Part shown: piece after piece, positions 1-11,981 of the stretch
Layout of the letters: every line of letters starts with the position of its first letter
Position numbering within the stretch: the stretch's first letter is position 1
From: Telopea speciosissima
Lineage: Eukaryota > Streptophyta > Magnoliopsida > Proteales > Proteaceae
Reading direction: 5' to 3'
DNA: 64,000 nucleotides
Assembly (NCBI RefSeq): GCF_018873765.1
Contig: NC_057918.1
Location: forward strand, 68,940,371-69,004,370
Notes under the pieces: model-generated
Told to the model about the DNA's origin: nothing
The model's database searches: none
Seen by the model: only the letters and a program-made list of their open reading frames with translations
Position numbers and translations under genes: made by a program

Positions 1-216
1 ATCTTTTTAATGGTTTTTATTGGTAAACTATCTTTTCAATGGTAGGATCAATCATGATCACTCTACATGGCTAAACCATATCCTTCAACAACATATTTCT
101 ATTTTCCTCTAGATTGTTTCCCGTAAGCGATGTGTGGCATAGTCGCTTGAATGTGGTGTTAGTTGGCAATGGTTCTCGTATATATAGTAGGCAAGTGCAA
201 ATTAAGAGGTCAGACT

Positions 217-375
217 AAAAGCGTAGGATTAGATTAGCATCTTGGAACATTGAATCTTTTTTTTAGGTAAACGAACATTGAATCTTTAACAAGTAAAAGT
301 TTAGAATTGATAGATATTATGAGGACAAAAAGAGTTAATATTGCATGTATTCAAGTGACTAGATGGAAGGGTAAC
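217..375 (+). mobile_element. Fossil LINE endonuclease N-terminus, embedded in every unit
   Basis: Read on the plus strand, the stretch encodes RIRLASWNIES, is interrupted by a short duplication with a T-run, and resumes NIESLTSKSLELIDIMRTKRVNIACIQ followed by VTRWKG. This is the start of an AP-type endonuclease of plant non-LTR retrotransposons, where the usual pattern is SWNIGTLTGKS...RKINIACLQETKW. The catalytic Glu of QETKW reads Val here. Equivalent copies are at 3162-3320, 6112-6270, 10449-10607, 13366-13524, 16297-16455, 19224-19382 and 22158-22316, so the insertion predates the array. No downstream RT follows. Confidence 0.7.
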
Positions 376-1765
376 CTCTACCAACCAAAAAAATATTTAG
401 CTTTTGATACGTATGTCCCGTACATACATGGTATGTTGTTTACATAATTAATGATGGGTGGAGAGTTTTCCATTTGGGAGTGTGGCCTCTGCACCAGCGT
501 GGGGCCAATGGGAAAGTGCATAGAAGCATCAACAAGGGCAAGATTTCCGTCTTCATGGTGAGGCGGGGAGGTCATTTTGTAAGGGCTTGTGTCCGGGCAT
601 GCTCTTTTGTCCCTTAGAAGGATGTAAATGGATGGGATACGGATTGGATGTGATCAGATCCGGATATTCCTTCTTCGGATACGTATGCGAATTGAATTCA
701 GATTTTCAATTAACCATTTACATCTCTGACTTGTGTAACCCAGACCTTCCTCCCCCTCAACTGATACAATTCACTCACAATCTATGTTTTAGTCTCATAA
801 TTTCTCACTTGTTCATTCTTTAGGACCTGTTGAATCTTCAAAAACCTCTATATCACATTGGTTGGATATCTATTCGGATTGGATAATTTTTTTTCTGGAT
901 TATTCGAATAAAAATTTGAATACCCTTAAACGGATACGGATATCCCTAAACGAATATGGATGCAAACGGAATTCAGATTTTGGGGTACTCATTCACATCC
1001 CTAATTTAGAGGAGTATGAGCTGTGATTATTAACCAATGGGTCCCACATGCTGATAGGGTGAAGGGTAGGGAAAGTAAGGTTGGGGGGAAAGTTGGATTT
1101 TTCCACCCCAACTACGTTCGAAAGAAAAACAAGGGTAGCCGATGGAGGTGCGTAGTTTCCCTAACAGAACACTTTTCCCATCAATCATGAACACCATCCC
1201 ATTGCCATTCTTGGGTTATCAATCTCACCTCCAAAAACTCCTCCAAATGGGTTATGGACACCATGATTGGCCTAGCATGTCCTATCCTGATTGGATTAAA
1301 ACATTTCAATCCAAGTGGTATGAATGCATCAATACTAATGGATATGTCTCTTTAAACTTTAAAGAGACATGTCCATTCAATAAAAACTTAGTAACTTAAT
1401 AAAATCCAAAAAGGATTAATACGTGACTAAGTCTAAAGCCAGGCTAACTTTGAACCCAAAAAATAACTCAAAACCAAGCCAACTTTGAACAAAAAATATA
1501 TATATATTAAATAAACCACATCGCACTGCCACGACACAACTTTACTCATCATACGCGCATATGCCTTTATCATTTCTCGTTCCACTTCCAATGCATTGCC
1601 CAAAAGCAAAAACTCAAGAAAACTAAAAACATTTGCAAAAGCTTTTAATGATTGGTAGACATAATAGCTACTCAAACATTAGCTAGAGAGTTTACATTGT
1701 ATGAAAAAGTACCATAAAAAAGACAACCATGAATACTTCTTCTAATAGGCTTTATCTCTAAGTGA

Positions 1766-2172
1766 CTACCATGAATACTTCTTCCAATAGTCTCCATCTC
1801 TATGCTTGTTATAATATACTCCATCCTTTCTTACCTTCCTATAGCAATGGCCATCAAAGCTATTCCCACACTTATATGCTCTTTTCTAGCATTGAAGATC
1901 TCAAAACTACCTTGTTTATTCCCCCAATCCATGTTACACCAGAAAAGAGTTCTTGAGAAGATGTTGAGATCAAAAACCCAATAAAATTCTTGGCCGAACC
2001 CAAGCGTATGCGGACCAAGATCATCATCTTTGGATTTGCAATGAACGTCGAGTTTCTCATTCGGACCTAAGTCATTAATAACGTACACAGTGTAGCCCCT
2101 TCCCTGTACAAAATATGGCTTGGACAAGACCAATGTGCAGGCTAGAACAAGGAAAAACTTCGAAGTATTCAT
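1766..2172 (-). pseudogene. S-protein homologue copy 1, frameshifted
   Basis: This is the unit-1 member of the secreted plant self-incompatibility S1 (S-protein homologue, SPH) family. The ATG at 2170-2172 opens the normal secretion signal and the first 98 residues. A single base missing near 1876 (compare the same stretch in copy 2 near 4822) then shifts the frame after ...ARKE. The frame ends at 1831 after 15 foreign residues, 113 aa in all. The shifted product lacks Cys102 and Cys110 and the C-terminal basic/aromatic tail ending KKYSW. The original stop lies at 1766-1768. Apart from this base the copy is nearly identical to intact copy 2, so the lesion is recent or possibly an assembly error in a near-identical repeat. 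Confidence 0.85.
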
Positions 2173-2492
2173 GGTTTTTGCAATTAAAGAGGCTTCCGGT
2201 GTAGTTGTTCTAGGTAACTGATTTCCTCTCGTTTAAATAAATTTCCAGGAGATTTAGATAAGGTGAAAGTTAAATGGTGGGAGAGAACTCAAGCTAAATT
2301 TGGATGGTCTTAACTAAAATGGTAGATTTTGTATGCACCACTAGTTATCCCGATGGTTGTGATTTCAACAGAATTCACAAATCCGGGTGTTAGGAAAACA
2401 GATTTTTCTCAGCCTTGAAAAAGAGGGCTTTTCTCTAAAAAGAGACATGGGGTTGGAGTCTCCACGTAGATTTAGGGATTTAGGATGAATTT

Positions 2493-2638
2493 TTATCCTC
2501 TCCTATTACAGCATAGTGCTGTATCGCATCGTCCAGTGGCTGCAGAGGCCATGTGCACCATGTGAGGCTCGCTGTGCCACATGGCCTCTGCACGCCGCAC
2601 AATGCAAGACAGCCCCATGTTGTAACAGGAGAGGATAA
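2493..2638. mobile_element. Hairpin (MITE-like) element of the repeat unit
   Basis: Terminal inverted repeats ttatcctctcctattaca / tgtaacaggagaggataa enclose an inner inverted pair gaggccatgtg / cacatggcctc, so the whole segment folds back. Equivalents lie at 5441-5588, 9777-9923, 12710-12840, 15643-15773, 18572-18699 and 21502-21633. Length and arm sequence vary far more between units than the flanking DNA does. No coding capacity; transposon superfamily not determined. It sits upstream of the SPH gene in each unit, about 320 bp from the ATG. Confidence 0.65.
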
Positions 2639-4667
2639 TTTCCCATTTAGGATCCTTGCATTGTTATTGCTTTTTATGTTGTTAGTCTTTGAGTAATCTT
2701 AGTGACACCTTTTTGAAACTGATTCAACCTTGAAAATGGGCAAAGATCATATAACAATTTGGAGAAGTGATAGATTTCAATCCAAAAGCATGGTAAGGAA
2801 AAATTTTAATAGCTGGTGAATCTTTGGGTTTGATATCCAGTACATGGCAAATCCACATCGTCCTCTACAAGTCCAATATTTTAAATTGGTGCATCAGCCC
2901 TCTATTGAAATTTGACAAGTAAACCATCTAAGGGATACTAATTTTATCTTTTTAATGGTTTTTATTGGTAAACTATCTTTTCAATGGTAGGATCAATCAT
3001 GATCACTCTACATGGCTAAACCATATCCTTCAACAACATATTTCTATTTTCCTCTAGATTGTTCCCCGTAAGCGATGTGTGGCATAGTCGCTTGAATGTG
3101 GTGTTAGTTGGCAATGGTTCTCGTATATATAGTAGGCAAGTGCAAATTAAGAGGTCAGACTAAAAGCGTAGGATTAGATTAGCATCTTGGAACATTGAAT
3201 CTTTTTTTTAGGTAAACGAACATTGAATCTTTAACAAGTAAAAGTTTAGAATTGATAGATATTATGAGGACAAAAAGAGTTAATATTCCATGTATTCAAG
3301 TGACTAGATGGAAGGGTAACCTCTACCAACCAAAAAAATATTTAGCTTTTGATACGTATGTCCCGTACATACATGGTATGTTGTTTACATAATTAATGAT
3401 GGGTGGAGAGTTTTCCATTTGGGAGTGTGGCCTCTGCACCAGCGTGGGGCCAATGGGAAAGTGCATAGAAGCATCAACAAGGGCAAGATTTCCGTCTTCA
3501 TGGTGAGGCGGGGAGGTCATTTTGTAAGGGCTTGTGTCCGGGCATGCTCTTTTGTCCCTTAGAAGGATGTAAATGGATGGGATACGGATTGGATGTGATC
3601 AGATCCGGATATTCCTTCTTCGGATACGTATGCGAATTGAATTCAGATTTTCAATTAACCATTTACATCTCTGACTTGTGTAACCCAGACCTTCCTCCCC
3701 CCTCAACTGATACAATTCACTCACAATCTATGTTTTAGTCTCATAATTTCTCACTTGTTCATTCTTTAGGACCTGTTGAATCTTCAAAAACCTCTATATC
3801 ACATTGGTTGGATATCTATTCGGATTGGATAATTTTTTTTCTGGATTATTCGAATAAAAATTTGAATACCCTTAAACGGATACGGATATCCCTAAACGAA
3901 TATGGATGCAAACGGAATTCAGATTTTGGGGTACTCATTCACATCCCTAATTTAGAGGAGTATGAGCTGTGATTATTAACCAATGGGTCCCACATGCTGA
4001 TAGGGTGAAGGGTAGGGAAAGTAAGGTTGGGGGAAAGTTGGATTTTTCCACCCCAACTACGTTCGAAAGAAAAACAAGGGTAGCCGATGGAGGTGCGTAG
4101 TTTCCCTAACAGAACACTTTTCCCATCAATCATGAACACCATCCCATTGCCATTCTTGGGTTATCAATCTCACCTCCAAAAACTCCTCCAAATGGGTTAT
4201 GGACACCATGATTGGCCTAGCATGTCCTATCCTGATTGGATTAAAACATTTCAATCCAAGTGGTATGAATGCATCAATACTAATGGATATGTCTCTTTAA
4301 ACTTTAAAGAGACATGTCCATTCAATAAAAACTTAGTAACTTAATAAAATCCAAAAAGGATTAATACGTGACTAAGTCTAAAGCCAGGCTAACTTTGAAC
4401 CCAAAAAAATAACTCAACACCAAGCCAACTTTGAACAAAAAATATATATATATTAAATAAACCACATCGCACTGCCACGACACAACTTTACTCATCATAC
4501 GCGCATATGCCTTTATCATTTCTCGTTCCACTTCCAATGCATTGCCCAAAAGCAAAAACTCAAGAAAACTAAAAACATTTGCAAAAGCTTTTAATGATTG
4601 GTAGACATAATAGCTACTCAAACATTAGCTAGAGAGTTTACATTGTATGAAAAAGTACCATAAAAAA

Positions 4668-4752
4668 GACAACCATGAATACTTCTTCTAATAGGCTTTA
4701 TCTCTAAGCTGACTACCATGAATACTTCTTCCAATAGTCTCCATCTCTATGC
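4668..4752. repeat. 43-bp tandem duplication of the SPH gene tail
   Basis: The last codons of the gene and its stop (gactaccatgaatacttc plus about 25 bases) are present twice in a row, the outer copy lying just downstream of the stop codon in the 3' untranslated region. The same pair occurs in the other units (for example 9006-9090, 11938-12021, 23664-23748), so it predates amplification. The outer copy is out of frame with the gene and does not extend the protein. Confidence 0.75.
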
Positions 4753-5120
4753 TTGTTATAATATACTCCATCCTTTCTTACCTTCCTATAGCAATGGCCA
4801 TCAAAGCTATTCCCACACTTATACTGCTCTTTTCTAGCATTGAAGATCTCAAAACTACCTTGTTTATTCCCCCAATCCATGTTACACCAGAAAAGAGTTC
4901 TTGAGAAGATGTTGAGATCAAAAACCCAATAAAATTCTTGGCCGAACCCAAGCGTATGCGGACCAAGATCATCATCTTTGGATTTGCAATGAACGTCGAG
5001 TTTCTCATTCGGACCTAAGTCATTAATAACGTACACAGTGTAGCCCCTTCCCTGTACAAAATATGGCTTGGACAAGACCAATGTGCAGGCTAGAACAAGG
5101 AAAAACTTCGAAGTATTCAT
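4713..5120 (-). CDS. S-protein homologue (plant self-incompatibility S1 family), copy 2, intact
   Basis: Intact 135-aa single-exon ORF. Residues 1-24 form a signal peptide (MNTSKFF, hydrophobic core, cleavage likely after VQG). The mature part of about 111 aa begins RGYTVYVINDLGP and has the S1-family layout: alternating short beta-strand stretches, an HCKSKDDDLG turn, FYWVFDLN, LFWCNMDW, and four cysteines at 45, 79, 102 and 110, the usual pair of disulfides. Family members are small secreted proteins. The best known, PrsS of poppy, is the pistil self-incompatibility ligand; most SPH proteins have no assigned role. Seen here: signal peptide, motifs, cysteines. Inferred: a secreted extracellular ligand. 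This copy is of subtype A (NIFSRT at 70-75, NSFDG at 104-108). Whether it is expressed, or acts in self-incompatibility, cannot be told. Confidence 0.92.
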   Translation of the reverse strand: MNTSKFFLVLACTLVLSKPYFVQGRGYTVYVINDLGPNEKLDVHCKSKDDDLGPHTLGFGQEFYWVFDLNIFSRTLFWCNMDWGNKQGSFEIFNARKEQYKCGNSFDGHCYRKVRKDGVYYNKHRDGDYWKKYSW

Positions 5121-6322
5121 GGTTTTTGCAATTAAAGAGGCTTCCGGTGTAGTTGTTCTAGGTAACTGATTTCCTCTCGTTTAAATAAATTTCCAGGAGA
5201 TTTAGATAAGGTGAAAGTTAAATGGTGGGAGAGAACTCAAGCTAAATTTGGATAGTCTTAACTAAAATGGTAGATTTTGTATGCACCACTAGTTATCCCG
5301 ATGGTTGTGATTTCAACAGAATTCACAAATCCGGGTGTTAGGAAAACAGATTTTTCTCAGCCTTGAAAAAGAGGGCTTTTCTCTAAAAAGAGACATGGGG
5401 TTGGAGTCTCCACGTAGATTTAGGGATTTAGGATGAATTTTTATCCTCTCCTATTACAGCATAGTGCTTGATCTTGCATCGTCCGTGGCTGCAGAGGCCA
5501 TGTGCACCATGTGAGGCTCGCTGTGCCACATGGCCTCTGCAGCGCCGCACAATGCAGTACAGTCCCATGTTGTAACAGGAGAGGATAATTTCCCATTTAG
5601 GATCCATGCATTGTTATTGCTTTTTATCTTGATAGTCTTTGAGTAATCCTAGTGACACCTTTTTGAAATTGATTCAACCATGAAAATGGGCAAAGATCAT
5701 ATAACAATTTGGAGAAGGTGATAGATTTCAATCCAAAAGCATGGTATGGAAAAATTTTAATAGCTGGTGAATCTTTGGCTTTGATATCCACTACATGGCG
5801 AATCCACTTCGTCCTCTATAAGTCCAATATTTTAAATTGGTGCATCAGCCCTCTATTGAAATTTGACAAGTAAACCATCTAAGGGATATTAATTTTATCT
5901 TTTTAATGGTTTTTTTGGGAAACTATCTTTTCAATGGTTGGATCAATCATGATCACTCTACATGGCTAAACCATATCCTTCAACAACAGATTTCTATTTT
6001 CCGCTAGATTGTTCCCTGTAAGTGATGTGTCGCATAGTCGGTTGAATGTGGTGTTAGTAGGCAAAGGTTCTCGTATATATAGTAGGCAAGTGCAAATTAA
6101 GAGGTCAGTCTAAAAGCGTAGGATTAGATTAGCATCTTGGAACATTGAATCTTTTTTTTAGGTAAACGAACATTGAATCTTTAACAAGTAAAAATTTAGA
6201 ATTGATAGATATTATGAGGACAAAAAGAGTTAATATTGCATGTATTCAAGTGACTAGATGGAAGGGTAACCTCTACCAACCAAAAAAATATTTACCTTTT
6301 GATACGTAAGTCCCTTACATAC

Positions 6323-7708
6323 TGTTGGAAAACACATTCCTCCATAAACTGATTTTGATGATAACAAACATTAAGATTAATACTAATATTCCAATCTTTA
6401 AGCAATCTTCATAGTCAGACGTTGGAAGCATCAAGCATCCAGGAAGGACTTGATCAACGGAGTTCACAACAGAAGAGTTAAGGAAAAGAAGAAATTTGAA
6501 GATTGAAGAACATCTTTTAATGGAAGCCAAGAATTAACAAAACAAAGACTCTCCAAGAAGATTCAAGTGCATTAGAACACATTTCTTTACATGTGCATAT
6601 CACATTGCACACACATTGCATTCACATGTAAGAGACCCTAGGAGGAACTCATTCCCATCCCCTAGACTCAAGAAACATGGTCATTAAAGTGTTGGACAAA
6701 AACCTATGAAGTCCCAAGCAAGCTGGACAAAAAATCCCCTTGACAGACAATCAAAAATAGGACAACTGTCTGTCGGTCGACCTACAAAATATAAAACACA
6801 CACCTGTTTCCAGTAGCCTGTCGGTTGCAACCGACAGAATTATAGGTTGACCGACACTTGTAGGTCGATCCATAGGTCGATCGACAATCGACCGACAGCC
6901 CCAAACTTGGCCTTAACGGCTAGTTTTTCAATGGCTAGTTTTTGATGGTCGACCGACAACCTTTATAGGTCGACCGATAGTCTAAAAATATGACAGTTTT
7001 ATATCCGTTGGAGAACAAACAAACTCCAACTTTTGGCTTTATAAAACACATCCAAACAAGGAACAAAATACAACTTTTAATAGAAAAAGTGCATAGTACA
7101 TTTGTGAAAGTATAAAAGTAAAAATTTGTCATTGAGCTTAATTATTCAATTCAAGCTCTTCAAAGAGATCTTACCAAGCTCTTAACTCTCCATTCTCTCC
7201 AACTCATGCCATCAAGGAGAATCATCTAGGAGACTCAAGGTGCATCACTCTCATTCATATCATTGAGCACCATCACTAAAAGGGTAAAAGTGTCACTACT
7301 CTTTGATAGGTATTTATACCAAACTTTTATTGTATTTACTTGTTTATGCTTTTGATTTGATAAAGCATTGTTGTATTACTCTAGACCATACTTAGATTAC
7401 TACAAGGACCCTCTCATCCTTAAGAGATTGAAAGTATACTCTTATCCTGGAACTAAGATTGTAAGGATCCTCTTATCCTGTTAAAAAGAATTGTAAAGGT
7501 GTCATTTTCCAACCTATTGTATTGAAAGAGAAATACTAGTGAAATTCTCTCAAGGTTGAAAGGAGTGGATGTAGACTAAGTTAGCCAAACCACTATAAAT
7601 CTTGTGCGTCATTTACTTTTGCTTTTTATATTTAATAGTGCAACAAATCAAAAAAGAGGCAAAATCCACTAGTGGTAACCTATTCACCCCCCTTTAGGTT
7701 ACCCAACA
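6323..7708 (+). mobile_element. Solo LTR, probably of a Ty1/copia element
   Basis: 1386 bp beginning TGTTGGAAAACA and ending ...TTACCCAACA, that is TG...CA with the inverted terminal hexamer TGTTGG/CCAACA, flanked by a perfect 5-bp duplication CATAC (6318-6322 and 7709-7713). The other seven units have the empty site. The 'tttgatgataacaaac' start, the pyrimidine-rich 'cacccccctttagg' end and many ggtcgacc/gaccgacag palindromic motifs (about 6770-6990) resemble SIRE/Maximus-type copia LTRs. There is no internal region, so the element is a recombined solo LTR. It lies about 1.3 kb downstream of SPH copy 3. Confidence 0.88.
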
Positions 7709-9048
7709 CATACATGGTATGTTGTTTACATAATTAATGAAGGGTGGAGAGTTTTCCATTTGGGAGTGTGGCCTCTGCACCAGCGTGGGGCCAATGGGAA
7801 AGTGCACAGAAGCATTAACCAGGGCAAGATTTCCATCTTCATGGTGAGGCGGGGAGGTCATTTTGTAAGGGCTTGTGTTTGGGCATGCTCTTTTGTCCCT
7901 TAGAAGGATGTAAATGGATGGGATACGGATTGGATGTGATCAGATCCGGATATTCCTTGTTCGGATACGTATGCGAATTGAATTCATTTCAATTAACCAT
8001 TTACATATCTGACTTGTGTAACCCAGACCTTCCACCCCCTCAACTGATACAATTCACTCACAATCTATGTTTTAGTCTCATAATTTCTCACTTGTTCATT
8101 CTTTAGGACCTGTTGAATCTTCAAAAACCTCTATATCACATTGGTTGGATATCTATTCGGATTGGATAATTTTTTTCCTGGAATATTCGAATAAAAATTC
8201 GAATACCCTTAAATGGATACGGATATCCCTAAACGAATACGGATGCAAATCCAGTTCGGATTTTGGGGTACTCATTCACATCCCTAATTTAGAGGAGTCT
8301 GAGGTGTGATTATTAACCAATGGGTCCCACATGCTGATAAGGTGAAGGGCAAGGAAAGTAAGGTTGGGGGAAAGTTGGATTTTTCCACCCCAACTACGTT
8401 CGGAAGAAAAACAAGGGTAGCCGATGGAGGTGCGTAGTTTCCCTAACAGAACACTTTTCCCATCAATCATGAACACCATCCCATTGCCATTCTTGGGTTA
8501 TCAATCTCACCTCCAAAAACTCTTCCAAATGGGTTGTGGAGACCATGATTGGCCTAGCCGGTCCTACCCTAATTGGATTAAAAGATTTCAATCCAAGTGG
8601 TATGAATGCATCAATACAAATGGATATGTCTCTTTAAACTTTAGAGAAACATGTCCATTCAATAAAAACATAGTTACTTAATTAAATCCAAAAAGGATTA
8701 ATACATGACAAAGTCTAAAGCCAGGCTAACTTTGAACCCAAAAAAATAACTCAAAACCAAGCCAACTTTGAATAAAAAAATATATATATTAAATAAACCA
8801 CACCGCACTGCCACGACACGACTTAACTCCTCATACGCGCATATGCCTTTATCATTTCTCGTTCCACTTCCAATGCATTGCCCAAAAGCAAAAACTCAAG
8901 AAAACTAAAAACATTTGCAAAAGCTTTTAATGATTGGTAGACATAATAGCTACTCAAACATTAGCTAGAGAGTTTACATTGTATGAAAAAGTAGCCCGAA
9001 AAAGACTACCATGAATACTTCTTCCAATAGGCTCCATCTCTAAGTTGA

Positions 9049-9456
9049 CTACCATGAATACTTCTTCCAATAGTCTCCATCTCTGTGCTTGTTATAATAT
9101 ACTCCATCCTTTCTTACCTTCCTATAACAATGGCCATCAAAGGTATTCCCACACTTATATTGCTCTTTTCTAGCATTGAAGATCTCAAAACTACCTTGTT
9201 TATTCCCCCAATCCATGTTACACCAGAAAAGAGTTGTTCCGAAGACGTTGAGATCAAAAACCCAATAAAATTCTTCGGCAAACCCAAGCGTATGCGGACC
9301 AAGATCATCATCTTTGGATTTGCAATGAACGTCGAGTTTCTCATTCGGACCTAAGTCATTAATAACGTACACAGTGTAGCCCCTTCCCAGTGCAAAATAT
9401 GGCTTGGACAAGACCAATGTGCAGGCTAGAACAAGGAAAAACTTCCAAGTATTCAA
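9049..9456 (-). pseudogene. S-protein homologue copy 3, start codon lost (ATG to TTG)
   Basis: The 135-codon frame is open and keeps the signal-peptide core, all four mature cysteines and the KKYSW end. However, the initiator at 9454-9456 reads TTG where every other copy with this region has ATG, and the leader also carries S4W and an altered FALGRG cleavage region. No in-frame ATG lies just upstream; the next in-frame methionine is Met81, after the signal peptide. A plant ribosome would not normally start at TTG, so the copy is probably not translated into a secreted protein, although the rest is undamaged. Subtype B (NVFGTT, NTFDG). The same unit carries the solo LTR at 6323-7708, downstream of the gene. 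Confidence 0.8.
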
Positions 9457-11981
9457 GGTTTTTGCTATTGAAGAGGCTTTCGGTGTAGTTGTTCTAGGTA
9501 ACTCATTTCCTCTCGTTTAAATAAATTTCCAGGAGATTAAGATATGGTGAAAGTTAAATGGTGGGAGAGAACTCAGGCTAAATTTGGATGGTCTTAACTA
9601 AAATGGTAGATTTTGTATGCACCACTAGTTTTCCCGATGGTTGTGATTTCAACAGAATTCACAAATCCGGGTGTTAGGAAAATAGATTTTTCTCAGCCTT
9701 GAAAAAGAGGGCTTTTCTCTAAAAAGAGACATGGGGTTGGAGTCTCCATGTAGATTTAGGGATTTAGGATGAATTTTTATCCTCTCCTATTACAGCATAG
9801 TGTTGTACTGCATCGTCTGATGGCTACAGAGGCCATGTGCACCATGTGAGGCTCGCTGTGCCACATGGCCTCTGCAGCGCCGCACAATGCAGTACAGCCC
9901 CATGTTTTAACAGGAGAGGATAATTTCCCATTTAGGATCCATGCATTCTTATTGCTTTTTATCTTGATAGTCTTTGAGTAATCCTAGTGACACCTTTTCG
10001 AAACTGATTCAACCATGAAAATGGGCAAAGATCATATAACAATTTGGAGAAGGTGACAGATTTCAATCCAAAAGCATGGTATGGAAAAATTTTAATAGCT
10101 GGTGAATCTTTGGCTTTGATATCCAGTACATGGCGAATCCACATCGTCCTCTACAAGTCCAATATTTTAAATTGGTGCATCAGCCCTCTATTGAAATTTG
10201 ACAAGTAAACCATCTAAGGGATATTAATTTTATCTTTTTAATGGTTTTTTTTTGGGAAACTATCTCTTCAATGGTTGGATCAATCATGATCACTCTACAT
10301 GGCTAAAGCATATCCTTCAACAACATATTTCTATTTTCCGCTAGATTGTTCCCTGTAAGTGATGTGTTGCATAGTCGCTTGAATGTGGTGTTAGTAGGCA
10401 AAGGTTCTCGTATATATAGTAGGCAAGTGCAAATTAAGAGGTCAGTCTAAAAGCGTAGGATTAGATTAGCATCTTGGAACATTGAATAATTTTTTTAGGT
10501 AGACGAACATTGAATCTTTAACATGTAAAAATTTAGAATTGATAGATAATATGAGGATAAAAAGAATTAATATTGCATGTATTCAAGTGACTAGATGGAA
10601 GGGTAACAACTACTAACCAAAAAAATATTTACCTTTTGATACGTAAGTCCCGTACATACATGGTATGTTGTTTACATAATTAATGATGGGTGGAGAGTTT
10701 TCCATTTGGGAGTGTGGCCTCTGCACCAGCGTGGGGCCAATGTGAAAGTGCACAGAAGCATCAACAAGGGCAAGATTTCCGTCTTCATGGTGAGGCGGGG
10801 AGGTCATTTTGTAAAGGCTTGTGTCCGGGCATGCTCTTTTTTCCCTTAGAAGGATGAAAATGGATCGAATACGGATTGGATGTGATCAGATCCGGATATT
10901 CCTTGTTCGGATACATATGCGAATTGAATTCAGATTTTCAATTAACCATTTACATCTCTGACTTGTGTAACCCAGACCTTCCTCCCCCTCAACTGATACA
11001 ATTCCCTCACAATCTATGTTTTAGTCTCATAATTTCTCACTTGTTCATTCTTTAGGACCTATTGAATCTTCAAAAACCTCTATATCACATTGGTTGGATA
11101 TCTATTTGGATTGGATAATTTTTTTTCTGGATTATTCGAATAAAAACTCGAATACCCTTAAACGGATACGGATATCCCTAAACAAATACAGATGCAAACC
11201 GAGTTCGGATTTTGGGGTACTCATTCACATCCCTAATTTGGAGGAGTATGAGGTGTGATTATTAACCAATGGGTCCCACATGCTGATAGGGTAAAGGGCA
11301 GGGAAAGTTGGATTTTTCCACCCCAACTGAGTTCGAAAGAAAAACAAGGGTAGCCGATGGAGGTGCGTAGTTTCCCTAACAAAACACTTTTCCCATCAAT
11401 CATGAACACCATCCCATTGCCATTCTTGGGTTATCAATCTCACCTCCAAAAACTCCTCCAAATGGGTTGTGAAGACCATGATTGGCCTAGCCTGTCCTAT
11501 CCTAATTGGATTAAAAGATTTCAATCCAAGTGGTATGAATGCATCAATACAAATGGATATGTCTCTTTAAACTTTAGAGAAACATGTCCATTCAATAAAA
11601 ACATAGTTACTTAATTAAATCCAAAAAGGATTAATACGTGACAAAGTCTAAAGCCAGGCTAACTTTGAACCCAAAAAAATAACTCAAAACCAAGCCAACT
11701 TTGAACAAAAAAATATATATATTAAATAAATCACACCGCACTGCCACGACACGACTCGACTCGTCATACGCGCATATGCCTTTATCATTTCTCGTTCCAC
11801 TTCCAATGCATTGCCCAAAACCAAAAACTCAAGAAAACTAAAAACATTTGCAAAAGCTTTTAATGATTGGTAGACATAATAGCTACTCAAACATTAGCTA
11901 GAGAGTTTACATTGTATGAAAAAGTAGCCTAAAAAAGACTACCACGAATACTTCTTCCAATAGGCTCCATCTCTAAGCTGA

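Noticed and set aside
1142-1399. Plus-strand 85-codon frame (MEVRSFPNRTLF...) in most units
   Set aside because: Broken by stops in units 6 and 7 and resembles no protein; a by-product of unit conservation.
1433-1675. Minus-strand frame of 68-86 codons (MSSYYVYQSLKAF...) recurring in several units
   Set aside because: Its length changes from unit to unit because indels shift its end, it is missing from unit 3, and it lies in the 3' flank of the SPH gene. It is conserved only because the whole unit is.
9085-9354. Plus-strand 89-codon frame antisense to SPH copies 3, 4, 6 and 7
   Set aside because: Exact antisense shadow of the SPH coding sequence; lost wherever the sense strand has indels.
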